Shown here one piece after another: positions 1 through 9,505 of a DNA stretch of 64,000 nt; within the stretch, counting starts at the first letter, position 1; every line of letters starts with the position of its first letter. Location: positions 4,681,230-4,745,229 of the forward strand of contig NZ_CP092535.1 of the NCBI RefSeq assembly GCF_022437945.1, given 5' to 3'. This DNA comes from Nocardioides sp. TF02-7. GTDB taxonomy: Bacteria > Actinomycetota > Actinomycetes > Propionibacteriales > Nocardioidaceae. The notes under the pieces were generated by a model that saw nothing but the letters and a program-made list of their open reading frames with translations, did no database searches and was not told where the DNA came from. The translations under genes were made by a program, and so were the position numbers.

Positions 1-301
1 CGGCAAGCAGGTCAGCGCCCGCTGGCGTTCCGGCACCCCGACGATCGCGACCTCCGGTGCCTCCTTCGTGCCGCGCGGCTGGGGCCGCCTCTCCGGCACC
101 CTCGCGGTGGCGTGCCTCGCCGGCCAGCGGCTGATGTTCGTCAAGTTCGACGGCAAGGGCCGCCTCCGGTGGACCAAGGCACCCGCGCGGCTGCGCGACT
201 TCGGCCGGCTCCGCGGCGTGACCACGGTCGGCAAGTCGCTGCTGGTGACCACGTCCAACGGCAGCGGCGACCGGATCCTCCGGGTGCGGCTCCGCTCCTA
301 G
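1..301 (+). CDS. PQQ-dependent sugar dehydrogenase-like protein, C-terminal part
   Basis: Partial gene entering from the left edge; the frame is open from base 2 to the TAG at 299-301, leaving about 99 residues. The visible part has the beta-propeller style of the glucose/sorbosone dehydrogenase family: a segment ending in LAGQRLMFVKF, then a charged stretch, RLRDFGRLRGVTTVGKSLLV and a final GDRILRVRL strand. Family members oxidise aldose sugars with PQQ in the periplasm or outside the cell. The catalytic and cofactor residues lie upstream of the window, so activity cannot be judged. The next gene runs convergently and ends 36 bases away. Confidence 0.6.
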   Translation, partial: GKQVSARWRSGTPTIATSGASFVPRGWGRLSGTLAVACLAGQRLMFVKFDGKGRLRWTKAPARLRDFGRLRGVTTVGKSLLVTTSNGSGDRILRVRLRS

Positions 302-337
302 ACCCTCGGCCCACGCAGCCCGCTCAGCCCACTCGGC

Positions 338-2369
338 TCACGCCAGGCCGCGCCGTTCGAGCAACGGCTCGATCGGTGCCGGCCGCCCGCGCCACTCGGC
401 GTACGACCCGAGCGGGTCGCGGGTGCCGCCGATGCCGACGACGTACTGCCGGTAGAGGTCGCCGTTGGCGCGGGTGAGCCCGCCGTTGTCCTTGAACCAC
501 GCCACCGTGTCGGCGTCGAGCACCTCGCTCCAGATGTAGGAGTAGTAGGCCGAGGCGTAGCCGGAGCTGAAGCTGTGGGCGAAGTACGGCGTCGAGTAGC
601 GCGGCGGCACGGCAGCGAGGTCGAGCCCCACGGCCGCCAGCGCGGCCTGCTCGAACCGCGCGACCTCGTCCGGGTCGGTCGGCACCTCGTCGGGCCCGAG
701 CTCGTGCCAGGCGAGGTCGAGAAGCGCGGCGGCGAGGTACTCCGACGTCGCGAACCCCTCGTTGAAGGTCGCGGACGCCTCGAGCCGCTCGACCACCTCG
801 GCCGGGATCGGCTCGCCGGTCTCGTGGTGCACGGCATAGCTGGCGAGGACTTCCGGCCAGAGCATCCACATCTCGTTGACCTGCGAGGGGTACTCGACGA
901 AGTCGCGGAACACGGCGGTGCCGGCCAGGCTCGGGTACGTCGCCCGGGCGAGCAGGCCGTGCAGCGCGTGCCCGAACTCGTGGAACAGGGTCCGGGTCTC
1001 GTCGAAGGTGAGCAGCGTCGGCTCGCCCGCCGCCGGTTTGGGGACGTTGAGGTTGTTGACGACGACCGCGGTGTCGGTGCCGAGGAGGGTGGCCCGGGTG
1101 ACGAAGCTGCTCATCCACGCACCGCCCCGCTTGGAGTCGCGGGTGTAGAGGTCGAGCAGGTAGAGGCCGACGGGGGTGCCGTCCTCCTCGTGCACCTCGA
1201 ACACGCGCACGTCGGGGTGGTAGCCGTCGAGGTCGTCGCGCTCGGTGAAGACGAGCCCGTAGAGCCGGTTGGCCGCGAGGAAGACCCCTTCGCGCAGCAC
1301 CCGCTCGGCCTCGAACCACGGCCGCAACGCCGCCAGGTCGACGTCGTACTGCTCGGCGCGGACCTGCTCGGCGTGGAACGCCCAGTCGTGGGCCTCGACC
1401 TCGAACCCGGCCTGCGCGGCCAGCGCCTAGTGCTCGCGGCGCGCGTTGGCGGCGGCCGGGGCCGCGAGCCGCTCCAGCATGCTTCGCACGGCCGCGGGCG
1501 TGCCGGCGGTGTTGTCGGCGGTGACGACCTCCGCGTGGTTGGCGAAGCCCAGGAGCCGCGCGCGCTCGGCCCGCAGCCGGAGGACGTCGAGCGCGAGCGC
1601 ACGGGTGTCGTGCTCGTTGCCGCGGCTGCCCCGCGCCCGCTGGGCGGCCGACAGCCGGCGGCGTACGTCCCGGTCGGTCAGCGACGCCAGGTGCGGGTGG
1701 GCGGTCGGCAGCACCAGCGTGAGCAGGTACTTGCCGTCGAGCCCCCGCGCCTGCGCGGCAGCGGCCGCGGCGGAGACCTCGCCAGGAGTCAGGCCGTCGA
1801 GCTCGGCGGCGTCGTCGACGACGAGTGCCAGGTCGTTGCTGTCGGCCTGCAGCGCCAGCTCGAACGCCGTCTCCTGCGCGGAGATCCGCTCGTTGAGCTC
1901 GCGGAGCCGCTGCTTGTCGGCCTCCTCGAGCGCGGCCCCGGCCAGCCGGAGCTCGGTGACGTGCCGCTCGACGAGGTAGCGCGCCTCCGGCTCCAGGCCT
2001 TCCCGACCGGCGTGCACCGCCTCGAGCCGCGCGTACAGCGCCGGGTCGAGCCGGATCGCGTCCTCGTGCGCGGCCAGCCGGGGCGCGTACTCGGCCCGGA
2101 CGGCGTCCACCTGGTCGTTGGAGTCGGCCCCCGCCTTGTTCCAGAAGACCCGCAGCACCCGGGCGAGCGCGACCCCGCTCAGCTCCAGTGGCACCACCGT
2201 GTTGTCGAAGGTCGCCGGCTCGGGGTTGTCCACGATCGCCGCGACCGCCGCGCGCTGGGCGGCCATCGCCTCGTCGAGCGCGGGCCCGTAGTCGTCGTCG
2301 CCGATGTCGGCGAACCGGGGCAGCTGGTGGGGGAAGGTCGCTGGGCTGGAGGAGGGCGTCGACGCTCAC
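338..2369 (-). CDS. M3-family zinc oligopeptidase (dipeptidyl carboxypeptidase type), interrupted
   Basis: Cytoplasmic zinc metallopeptidase of the thimet oligopeptidase/Dcp family, about 676 residues, the usual family length. The zinc motif HEFGH lies near 970-985 and the C-terminal part has the family's helical pattern. Start is a GTG at 2369 (VSVDALLQPS). Two lesions are present. A +1 base in the CCCCC run near 2327 shifts the N-terminal frame. An in-frame TAG at 1427-1429 replaces the expected GAG between REH and ALAAQ, while the frame either side stays open. The frameshift matches the homopolymer errors seen throughout the window. The TAG is a substitution and could be real, which would make this a pseudogene. 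Confidence 0.8.
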
Positions 2370-2397
2370 CCGGCCACCCTACGGAGGCGGGTCCGGC

Positions 2398-3071
2398 TCA
2401 GCCGAACGGGAGCGGGTCGGGCGCCAGCGACACCGCCCGCGCGCGGGCGGCGGTGAGACCGCGACGGTGGTGCTGGCGGCAGAGCACCTCGTACGACGCC
2501 TCGGCCGCGGCCTCGGTGGGCGCCGCGGGTGCGTCGACGTCGCCGACGACGATGACCTCCCCCTCGGTGACCATCACCCCGTTCTCGGTGCGGGCGTTGT
2601 GGGTGGCGCGCTTGCCGCACCAGCACAGCGCCTCCACCTGCAGCACCTCGGTGCGGTCGGCCAGCTCGACCAGTCGCGCCGACCCCTCGAACAGCCGGGT
2701 GCGGAAGTCGGTGAGGATCCCGAAGCAGAAGACGTCGATCTGCAGCTCGTCGACGACCTTCGCCAGCTGCTCGATCTGGGTGCTGGTGTAGAACTGCGCC
2801 TCGTCGCACACGAAGTAGTCGATCCGCGCCCCCTGGGTGAGCGCGTCCACGGTGTAGCGCCAGAAGTCGAAGCCGGGCGTCACCTCCTGGGCGTCGGCGG
2901 TCAGTCCGAGCCTCGACGAGACGAGCGCCGCCCCCCGCCCGGTCGTGGGAGGTGAACAGCCGACCCACCCGCCCGCGCGCGGCGTGGTTGTGGTTGGTCT
3001 GGAGCGCCAGCGTCGACTTCCCCCGCGTCCATGGTGCCCGTCCAGAAGGTCAGCTCCGCCACGCGGAGCAT
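2398..3071 (-). CDS. tdk: Thymidine kinase
   Basis: Type II thymidine kinase of dNTP salvage, phosphorylating thymidine with ATP, about 223 residues after correction. The start ATG at 3071 gives MLRVAELTFWTGTMDAGKST, which holds the P-loop. Downstream are DYFVCDEAQF (Walker B and the catalytic Glu), the lasso-type segment and a zinc-ribbon CWCGKRATHNAR with a later CRQHH. Two +1 G errors (GGGGG near 3020 and GGGGGG near 2935) break the frame inside and just after the P-loop. The span of 3n+2 bases fits exactly two extra bases. It stands alone between an M3 peptidase and a sigma-factor partner gene. Confidence 0.88.
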
Positions 3072-3098
3072 CGTGCCACGGTCGGCGGCCCCGCTCGG

Positions 3099-4180
3099 CT
3101 ACGGGAGGGCCTCCCCCACGCCGATCGCGAAGAGCGCCTCCTCGGTGGTGGCGGGCAGCGTCGTCTGCTCGGTGCAGGTGCCGGCCGGGATCTCGCAGGA
3201 GAGAAGAGCGATCCCGTCGACGTCCTCGGGGGCCGCGACGACCAGCAGCGTGCCGCCGTCGAGCCAGTCGAAGCCGTAGCCCTGGTCGTAGCCGCCCAGG
3301 TCGACCTCGAGCTGCTCGCCGGTGCCGGTGTCGACGACCTCGACCCGCTCTCCCGCGATGCTGACCCACTCGCCATCCGGCGAGAACGCCGCGCCGTCAC
3401 CGCCCGGGCGGGCGAACCGGACCCGGCCGCTGCCGAGCGCGGTGACCTCGACCGCGGCGTCCGCCCCCCGTCCTTCTCGATCGCCCAGGCGGCCCAGTCG
3501 CCCCCGACGGCCCGCAGGTGACGGAAGCTCCCGGGCTCCGCCAACGTGCCCTCGGCGCCGGAGGCCAGGTCCACCGTCCGGGTCGCCCCCGGCTCCCGCG
3601 AGAGGTACGCCGTGCCGTCGTCGATCGCGACCACCCGGGAGGCCTGGTGCGATCCGGCGCGCTCGGCCCAGGCTCGGCGCCCCGTGCCTTGGTCGAAGAC
3701 GACCGTCGCCCGGTCACGACCGGTGCCGTCGACCCAGGCGGCGTAGGGAGCGCCGGGGTCAGCACGCAGCGCAGGGTCCTCGGTGGCGCCGATCCGCTCC
3801 GGCCGGCCGCCGGTGAAGGAGTAGACGCCCCCGTCGTGGCCGACGAAGACGATCCCCGCGCTGGTGCGGACGTAGCTCACCACCCCGACCCCCAGGTCGT
3901 AGGTGGCGTCCGGCGTGTGCAGCGTGCTGCCGGTGGTCCACGTCGGGACGTCGGACCGGAACAGGGAGTCCGCGACGTCCGACCGGTCCGCACCGCGGTC
4001 GCCGGCGACCAGCACCACACCCGTGACGGTGGCCGCCGCGGCGGTGAGACCCGCCAGACCGCGGGCGATCCGGCGTCGCCGCACGACCCGGTCGCCCGCG
4101 GCGGTCACGGCGTCGATGTCCAGGGCCGCGAAATCGACATCTGCCGCACGGTCCATCAGGGTCTTCAGCTGCTCGGTCAT
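3099..4180 (-). CDS. Membrane-anchored protein encoded with a SigE-type sigma factor
   Basis: About 360 residues. Residues 1-37 are cytoplasmic and basic near the end (VVRRRRIARG), followed by one transmembrane segment at about 38-58. The long extracytoplasmic part has propeller-like repeats (TYDLGVGVVSYV, GVYSFTGG, FSPDGEWVSIAG). Its start overlaps the stop of the sigma gene (ATGA at 4177-4180), so the two are translationally coupled. This topology and position are typical of partner proteins of SigE-family sigma factors, where an anti-sigma or signal-input role is commonly inferred but not shown. A homopolymer indel in the C6 run near 3466 shifts the C-terminal third; the true stop is the TAG at 3099-3101. 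Confidence 0.6.
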
Positions 4181-4716
4181 GAGGCGCCTCCGGTGGGCAT
4201 CAGGTCGTCGAGGTCCACCGCGTCGCCGAGCAGGGTCCGCAGCTTTGCCAGGCCCGCGGCGACCTGGCTCTTCACGGTCCCGACCGCGCAGTCCATGGCG
4301 GCCGCGGTCTGCGCCTCGGTCAGGTCCTCGTAGAAGCGGAGCACGATGGCGGCGCGCTGACGCGGCGGCAGCTGCCGCAGCGCCGCCATCAGCGCGGTCC
4401 GGTCGGCGACCTGCTCGTCGTGACCGGGCCGGGCCGGCTCGGGCAGGTCACCCGTCGCCCGCTCGCCGTACCAGCTCCGGCGCCGGAACCAGGTGATCGC
4501 GGTGGTGGTGATGACCCTGCGGGTGTAGGCGTCGGCCGCGGCGGTGTCGCGGAGCCGCGGCCAGGCGACGTACGTCTTGGTCAGCGCCTCCTGCACCAGG
4601 TCCTGCGCGAGCCCGACGTCGCCGACCATCAGGTACGCCGCGCGGTGCAGCGACGCCGAGCGTGCCGCGACCAGCTCCGCGAACGCGGCGCGGTCGCGGG
4701 TGCCGCGAGCTGCCAT
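4177..4716 (-). CDS. SigE-family ECF RNA polymerase sigma factor
   Basis: 179-residue group-IV sigma factor. Region 2 runs from AAFAELVAARSASLHR to TYVAWPRL, with the promoter-melting segment around AQDLVQEALTKTY. Region 4 contains LPPRQRAAIVLRFYEDLTEAQTAAAMDCAVGTVKSQVAAGLAKL, with the helix-turn-helix at its end. I chose the ATG at 4716 because GGAGGC sits just upstream and the family starts here; the open frame extends further only into an intergenic repeat. The overlapping downstream gene encodes a one-pass membrane protein that probably controls it. The target promoters are unknown. Confidence 0.9.
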   Translation of the reverse strand: MAARGTRDRAAFAELVAARSASLHRAAYLMVGDVGLAQDLVQEALTKTYVAWPRLRDTAAADAYTRRVITTTAITWFRRRSWYGERATGDLPEPARPGHDEQVADRTALMAALRQLPPRQRAAIVLRFYEDLTEAQTAAAMDCAVGTVKSQVAAGLAKLRTLLGDAVDLDDLMPTGGAS

Positions 4717-4872
4717 GGTGCCTCCGAGTCTCCGGGACGGGTCATCCTGCCCGTTCGACGACCCGGACGTCCTCAGCGGCGAAAAAGGTTCGGTGCCGGT
4801 GCGTCCCTCCGCGGCCGGCCGGTCGGGTGCGTCGCCCGGCCATCCCGCGGCAGGTCGGTCACGTCGGGGCGG

Positions 4873-4954
4873 ACGTGACGGGCAAAACCTCCACTTGTCG
4901 GGCAACATTTCGCCCGACAAGTTGAGGTTTCCCCGGTCGACCGGGGAAACCTCA
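4873..4954. repeat. Dispersed double-palindrome element, copy A
   Basis: Two adjoining inverted repeats. Hairpin 1 has 18-base arms at 4886-4903 and 4912-4929 with one mismatch and an 8-base loop. Hairpin 2 is a perfect 28-base palindrome at 4925-4952 centred on a SalI-like GTCGAC. The hairpins share the five bases AGGTT at 4925-4929, so a transcript could form one or the other. A second copy of the same length and orientation lies at 48035-48116. Here it sits downstream of the phosphatase-fold gene and upstream of the sigma-factor gene, both on the minus strand. It may act as a terminator or as a REP-like repeat. Confidence 0.85.
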
Positions 4955-4989
4955 CCCGTCCGGCCCCCCGAAACTCCCCGACCCGCCCC

Positions 4990-6122
4990 TCAGTCGAGCA
5001 GCATCGGGATCAGCATCTCGTCGGGCGTGAGCGAGCCGTGCATGCCGATCAGCATCCCCTCGTAGGGGAAGTCCTCGGTGGAGAGGACGGCGGTGCGTCC
5101 GCGGCAGGCGACGACGACGTCGCCGATGCGCGGGAGGACGCCGGGGTCGACGGCGCCGAACCAGCCGCGGCCGATGGCCTCCGCGCGGGTGAGCACCTCG
5201 GCGCGCTCCCCGAGCGTCTCGCGCCAGCGGTCGAGCACGTCGGGCACGGCGCCGCCGACGCAGTAGAGGTGGCGGAACCGGGCCTCGCCGCCGATGAGGG
5301 CGACCCCCGTCCCTCAGCTCGGTGCGCTCCGCGACGTCGATCCGGTCCTCGACCGGCACGTCGACCATGCCGTGGTCGGCGACGACGAGCAGCCGGCGGT
5401 CGCTAGGGAGGGCGTCCGCGCAGCTGCTCGGCCTCGTGGTCGATCATCGACAGCTGCTGGAGCCACTGGCTCGACGCCACGCCCCAGCGGTGGCCGGTCC
5501 AGTCCAGGTCGCCGTCGTAGACGTAGGTCAGGGAGGTCTGGCCGGGCCGGCCGCCGGAGGCGCCGACGACGGCGGCGATCCGCTCGCCGACCCGGTCGAC
5601 GCCGACGTAGTCGGCTCCCCGGTGGGCGGCGGTCGTCAGGCCGGTGCCGTTGAACTCGCGCTTGTTGACCACGCTGACCTGCACGCCGGAGGCCTGCAGC
5701 CGGGCGAACGCGGTCGGGTGCGGCTGCCACTCCTTGGGGTCGACCTCGGCGTCCCACAGCAGGTGGTTGAGCAGCTGGTCGGTGCCCGGCACCCGGGTGG
5801 TGAAGCCGACCAGCCCATGCCCACCCGGGGTCATCCCGGTGCCGAGCGACGTGAGGCTGGTCGACGTCGTCGACGGCACGCCCGCCGTGCCCGGCGCCGA
5901 GCGCGCCAGCAGCGAGGAGAGGTACGGCGCGGCGTCGGCGTGCCGCTGGAGCAGGTTGGCGCCGAGCCCGTCGATGAGGAAGACGACGTACGACGCCGCG
6001 TCGGGCAGGTCGAGGCCGGTCGGGGGGTCGCCCAGCGGGTGACCGAGCGCCGCGGCGGCGGCAGGCACGACGTCGCCCAGCGAGCGCTCGCCGTACGCCG
6101 GCTCGCGGAACCCGTCGGCCAC
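4990..6122 (-). CDS. Alkaline phosphatase-fold nucleotide pyrophosphatase/phosphodiesterase
   Basis: About 377 residues of the type I phosphodiesterase/nucleotide pyrophosphatase family, which hydrolyses phosphoester bonds with two metal ions. The first metal and nucleophile region is visible as YVVFLIDGLGANLL followed by GVPSTTSTSLTSLGTGMTP, where a Thr or Ser in the PSTTST stretch is the likely nucleophile. GGHGLVGF and the later VVADHGMVDV carry metal-binding His and Asp. Start is a GTG at 6122, three bases after the stop of the DUF5998 gene, so they form an operon. Two +1 errors (near 5403 and in a G5 run near 5305) break the frame; the span of 3n+2 agrees. Confidence 0.8.
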
Positions 6123-6124
6123 GC

Positions 6125-6703
6125 TCAGCCCCGGGTGCGCGCGGAGAGCGAGGCGGCGAAGGACAGCAGGCCGCCGACGGCGTCGGACCCGTCGGCGGCG
6201 GCGGAGACGCGCAGCGAGAAGTCGTCGGAGGACAGCGTCCCGGTGTAGCCGTGGTCGGCCTCGCACTGCGGGTCGTTGCAGCCCGCGGGTTCGAGGTCGA
6301 CCCTGCTGACCGCTCCCCAGCCGATCGTCAGCACGGCCTCGACCGGCGGCTGGGGACCGGCCGTCGGGTTGGTGGTCATCCGGGTCACCACCACCGACGA
6401 CACCGCGCTGAGGCTGACCGCCTCGGTCGAGGTCGACGTGTAGGGCTCCGGCAGCAGGTCGTCGCCGGCGTGCTCGTCGGTGTGGGCGAGGATCAGCCGG
6501 GTCGGGGTGAGCACGATGACGCTCTGGTGGCGTCGCACCTCGTCGCGCTCGAACGTGGGCTCGTGGTGCACGTAGAACGACACCACCTGCTCCCCGCCCA
6601 CCGCGTCGGCCACCGCCTGCGCGACGACCTCGGGGTAGTAGCCGGTGCGGTCGAGCGCCGCCCTGAGGTCGGGCGCCCGGTCGCGGTCACGCACATCTGC
6701 CAT
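6125..6703 (-). CDS. DUF5998 family protein
   Basis: Intact 192-residue protein matching the actinobacterial DUF5998 family, whose function is unknown. It begins ATG at 6703 with MADVRDRDRAPDLRAALDR, continues with VVSFYVHHEPTFERDEVRRH, and has a C-terminal beta-rich part including CNDPQCEADHGYTG. No signal peptide or membrane segment is seen, so it is probably cytoplasmic. It lies between the GNAT/acyl-CoA synthetase gene upstream, which ends 12 bases before its start, and the phosphatase-fold gene that starts two bases before its stop. All three run in one direction and may be cotranscribed. Confidence 0.8.
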   Translation of the reverse strand: MADVRDRDRAPDLRAALDRTGYYPEVVAQAVADAVGGEQVVSFYVHHEPTFERDEVRRHQSVIVLTPTRLILAHTDEHAGDDLLPEPYTSTSTEAVSLSAVSSVVVTRMTTNPTAGPQPPVEAVLTIGWGAVSRVDLEPAGCNDPQCEADHGYTGTLSSDDFSLRVSAAADGSDAVGGLLSFAASLSARTRG

Positions 6704-6715
6704 GGCGGCATCCTG

Positions 6716-9428
6716 TCATTCGGGCAGCGTGGCGGTGACGTCGGGCAGCCGGCGCAGGAACGAGTCGGGACGCGGGTCCCGCACCCGGGCCAGCCGGGCC
6801 TCGGCCGCGAGCACGGCCGCGCCCTCGGTGCCGGCGAGCACCAGGGACAGCTCGAGGGCGCTGACCTGTGGCAGGTCGTTCTGCAGCTGGGCCACCTTCG
6901 TGATCAGCTGCTCCACCGCCCCGACGTCGACCGGCTCGGCGCCGCGGTAGCCGAACAGCAGCGGCGAGCTCTTCACCTCCCGCACCATCGCGGCGACGTC
7001 GTGGTCGCTCAACGGCGGGATCCGGAACGACCAGTCGCCCAGCAGCTCGATGACCGGGCCGGAGATGCCGAACGACACCACGGGCCCGAACAGCGGGTCC
7101 TCGACCGACCGGATCGCGACGGGCACGCCGGGTGGCGCGTTCTTCTGCACCACGAACGCGCCACCGCCGGTCGGGGGACGTAGTGGGCGAGGGTCGCCCA
7201 CGCCTCCTTCATCTCGGTCGGGCTCTCGATGTTGCGCCACACGTGCTGGCGGTCGGGGCGCTCGCGCACGGCGGGCCGGGTCGACTTCAGGACGACGTCC
7301 CAGCCCAGCTCGGCGGCCGCCGCCTGGGCCTCCTCCACGGTCGCGACGGGGACCCGCGGCCACAGGTCGATCCCGTACGCCCCGAGCAGCTGGGTCAGCT
7401 GCTGGTCGTCGAGCTCCACCTCGTCGCGCCGGTCGGCGAGCACGCGGGTGACCAGCTGCCGCGCCCGGCGGAGGTCGACGTCGCCGGGCTCGGTCGGCTC
7501 GCCGTCGGGGGTCCGCAACCACACGGCGTACTCCACGACCCGAGCGAGCGCCCGGATCGCCGCCTCGACCGCCGGGTACGACGGCACGGAGCCGCGCCCC
7601 GCGGTGGAGCCGGCGACGTCGGGGGACGCGCAGCAGCTCGGGGATGCCCTCGGCGCCGAGGAAGGAGGAGACCAGCGGCTTGTCGGACTGCTCCCCCACC
7701 GCCGCGAGCACGTTGGCGACCTCGTCGCCGGAGACGTTGAGCGGCGGGATGTAGACGGCGATCACCGAGTCGACCTCGGGGTCGTCGATGGCCTCGTCGA
7801 GCGCGTCCTCGAAGTCGTCGGCGGTCGCCTCGGCGCCGAGCGCGACCGAGCGGTTGACGACGAGACCGACCGCGGAGGCGGCGTCGGCCGCGAGCAGCCC
7901 GAGCGCGTCGGAGTTGCCGACGATCGCGACCCGGCGCCCGCGGGGCAGGGGCTGGTGCGCGAGCAGCTGGGCGACGTCGAACATGTCCTCGAGGGTGTCG
8001 ACCTGGATCACCCCGGCCTGGCGGAACATCGCGTCGACCGCCGCCTGCGGGGCGTCGATCCGCCGGACGGTGTGGCCCATCGGCACGCCCTGCGTGGTGC
8101 GGCCGGAGCGCACGGCGACGATCGGCTTGCGCTTGGAGACCCGGCGGGCGATCCGGGAGAACTTGCGCGGGTTGCCGATCGACTCGAGGTACATCATCAC
8201 GACCTCGGTGGAGTCGTCCTCCTCCCAGTACTGGAGCAGGTCGTTGCCCGAGACGTCGGCGCGGTTGCCGGCGCTGACGAAGGTCGAGATGCCCAGGCCC
8301 CGGTTTTGACCTTCTCGAGGATCGCCGAGCCGAGGGCGCCCGACTGGCAGAAGAACCCGGCCCGGCCGCGGGCCGGCATCACCGACGACAGGGACGCGTT
8401 GATGCGCACCCGGGGGTCGGTGTTGATCACGCCGAGGCAGTTGGGGCCGATCAGGCGCAGCCCGTAGGAGCGCGAGAGCCCCACCAGGTGCCGCTGGCGC
8501 TTGCGGCCGTCCTCGCCGGTCTCGGCGAACCCGGAGGAGATGACGATCAGGCCGTGCACGCCCTTCGCGGCGCAGTCGAGCACGACGTCGGTCACGGCCT
8601 CGGCAGGCACGGCCACGATCGCCACGTCGACGTCGTCGGGGATCTCGTTGACGGTCTTGTACGCCGGCATGCCGCTGACCGCGCTCGCCGACGGGTTGAC
8701 GACGTAGACCCGCCCGCTGGGTCGCCGGTGACCAGGTTGTGCACGAGGAGGCGACCGATCGTATCCTGCCGGCGGCTGGCGCCGATGATCGCGACCGACC
8801 GCGGGTGGAAGAAGCGGTGGATCGACGCCGCCTCGGCCACGTGCTCGCGGTCGCGCATCACGCCGATCGCGGTGTCGGTGGGATCGATGGGGAACTCGAG
8901 GGTGATCACGCCGTCGGCGTACCCGCTCGCCACCCGGTAGCCGGCGTCGCGGAAGGTCTGGATCATCCGGTGGTTGTCGGGCAGCACCTCCGCGGTGAAC
9001 CGCTCGACCCCGCGCTCGCGGCCCGCCTGGGCCAGGTGCTCGAGCAGGAGCTGGGCGATGCCGCGGCCCTGGTGCTGGTCCTCGACGAGGAACGCGACCT
9101 CGGCCTCCTTCGGCTCCACCACGTCGTAGCGGCCGACGGCGATCATCCGCCCCTGCAGGATCAGCACCAGCGCCACCCGGTCGCGGTGGTCGACCCGGGT
9201 GAACCGGCGCACGTCGCGCTCCGACAGCGTGGGCATCGGCGAGAAGAACCGGTAGTACTTCGACTCGTCCGAGACCCGGCTGTAGAACTCGACGAGGAGC
9301 TGGTCGTCCTCGGGCCGGATCGGCCGGATGTGCGCCGTCCGGCCGTCGCGGAGCAGCACGTCGCCCTCCCAGTGGGGCGGGGGCGCCTCGATCTCGCTCG
9401 TGGGCGTCGGCTGGTCCGGCGGGGTCAC
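6716..9428 (-). CDS. Fused GNAT acetyltransferase / NDP-forming acyl-CoA synthetase-like protein
   Basis: About 904 residues. Residues 1-200 are a GNAT domain (DGRTAHIRPIRPEDDQLLVEF, then QHQGRGIAQLLLEHL for acetyl-CoA binding). The rest matches ADP-forming acetate-CoA ligases: CoA-binding FHPRSVAIIGASRRQDTIG, the Rossmann segment GPNCLGVINTDP, FFCQSGALGSAIL, and a C-terminal ATP-grasp domain (DVVLKSTRPAVRER, AFVVQKNAPPGVPVAI). Related actinobacterial and enterobacterial enzymes of this fusion type acetylate lysines of other proteins, often acyl-CoA synthetases. The GTG start at 9428 is inferred. Four homopolymer indels lie near 8718, 8305, 7615 and 7178; their net shift fits the span. Confidence 0.82.
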
Positions 9429-9505
9429 AGGCCGAAATCTAGTCGAGACCCGGATCACCGCGTGCCCTGCGTCGGCCCCGGCGGACCGGCGGGGACAATG
9501 ACCGC

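Noticed and set aside
1427..1429. Recoded amber codon (pyrrolysine or readthrough)
   Set aside because: There is no pyrrolysine machinery in the window, and M3 peptidases are not known to use it. A mutation or sequencing error is simpler.
575..2791. Open frame of 738 codons on the plus strand
   Set aside because: It lies antisense to the M3 peptidase and thymidine kinase genes, is rich in Arg/Val/Leu/Gly and matches no family. High-GC codon bias keeps antisense frames open.
4177..4920. Longer start for the sigma factor (247 residues)
   Set aside because: The extra N-terminal 68 residues come from the intergenic repeat, and GGAGGC lies right before the ATG at 4716.
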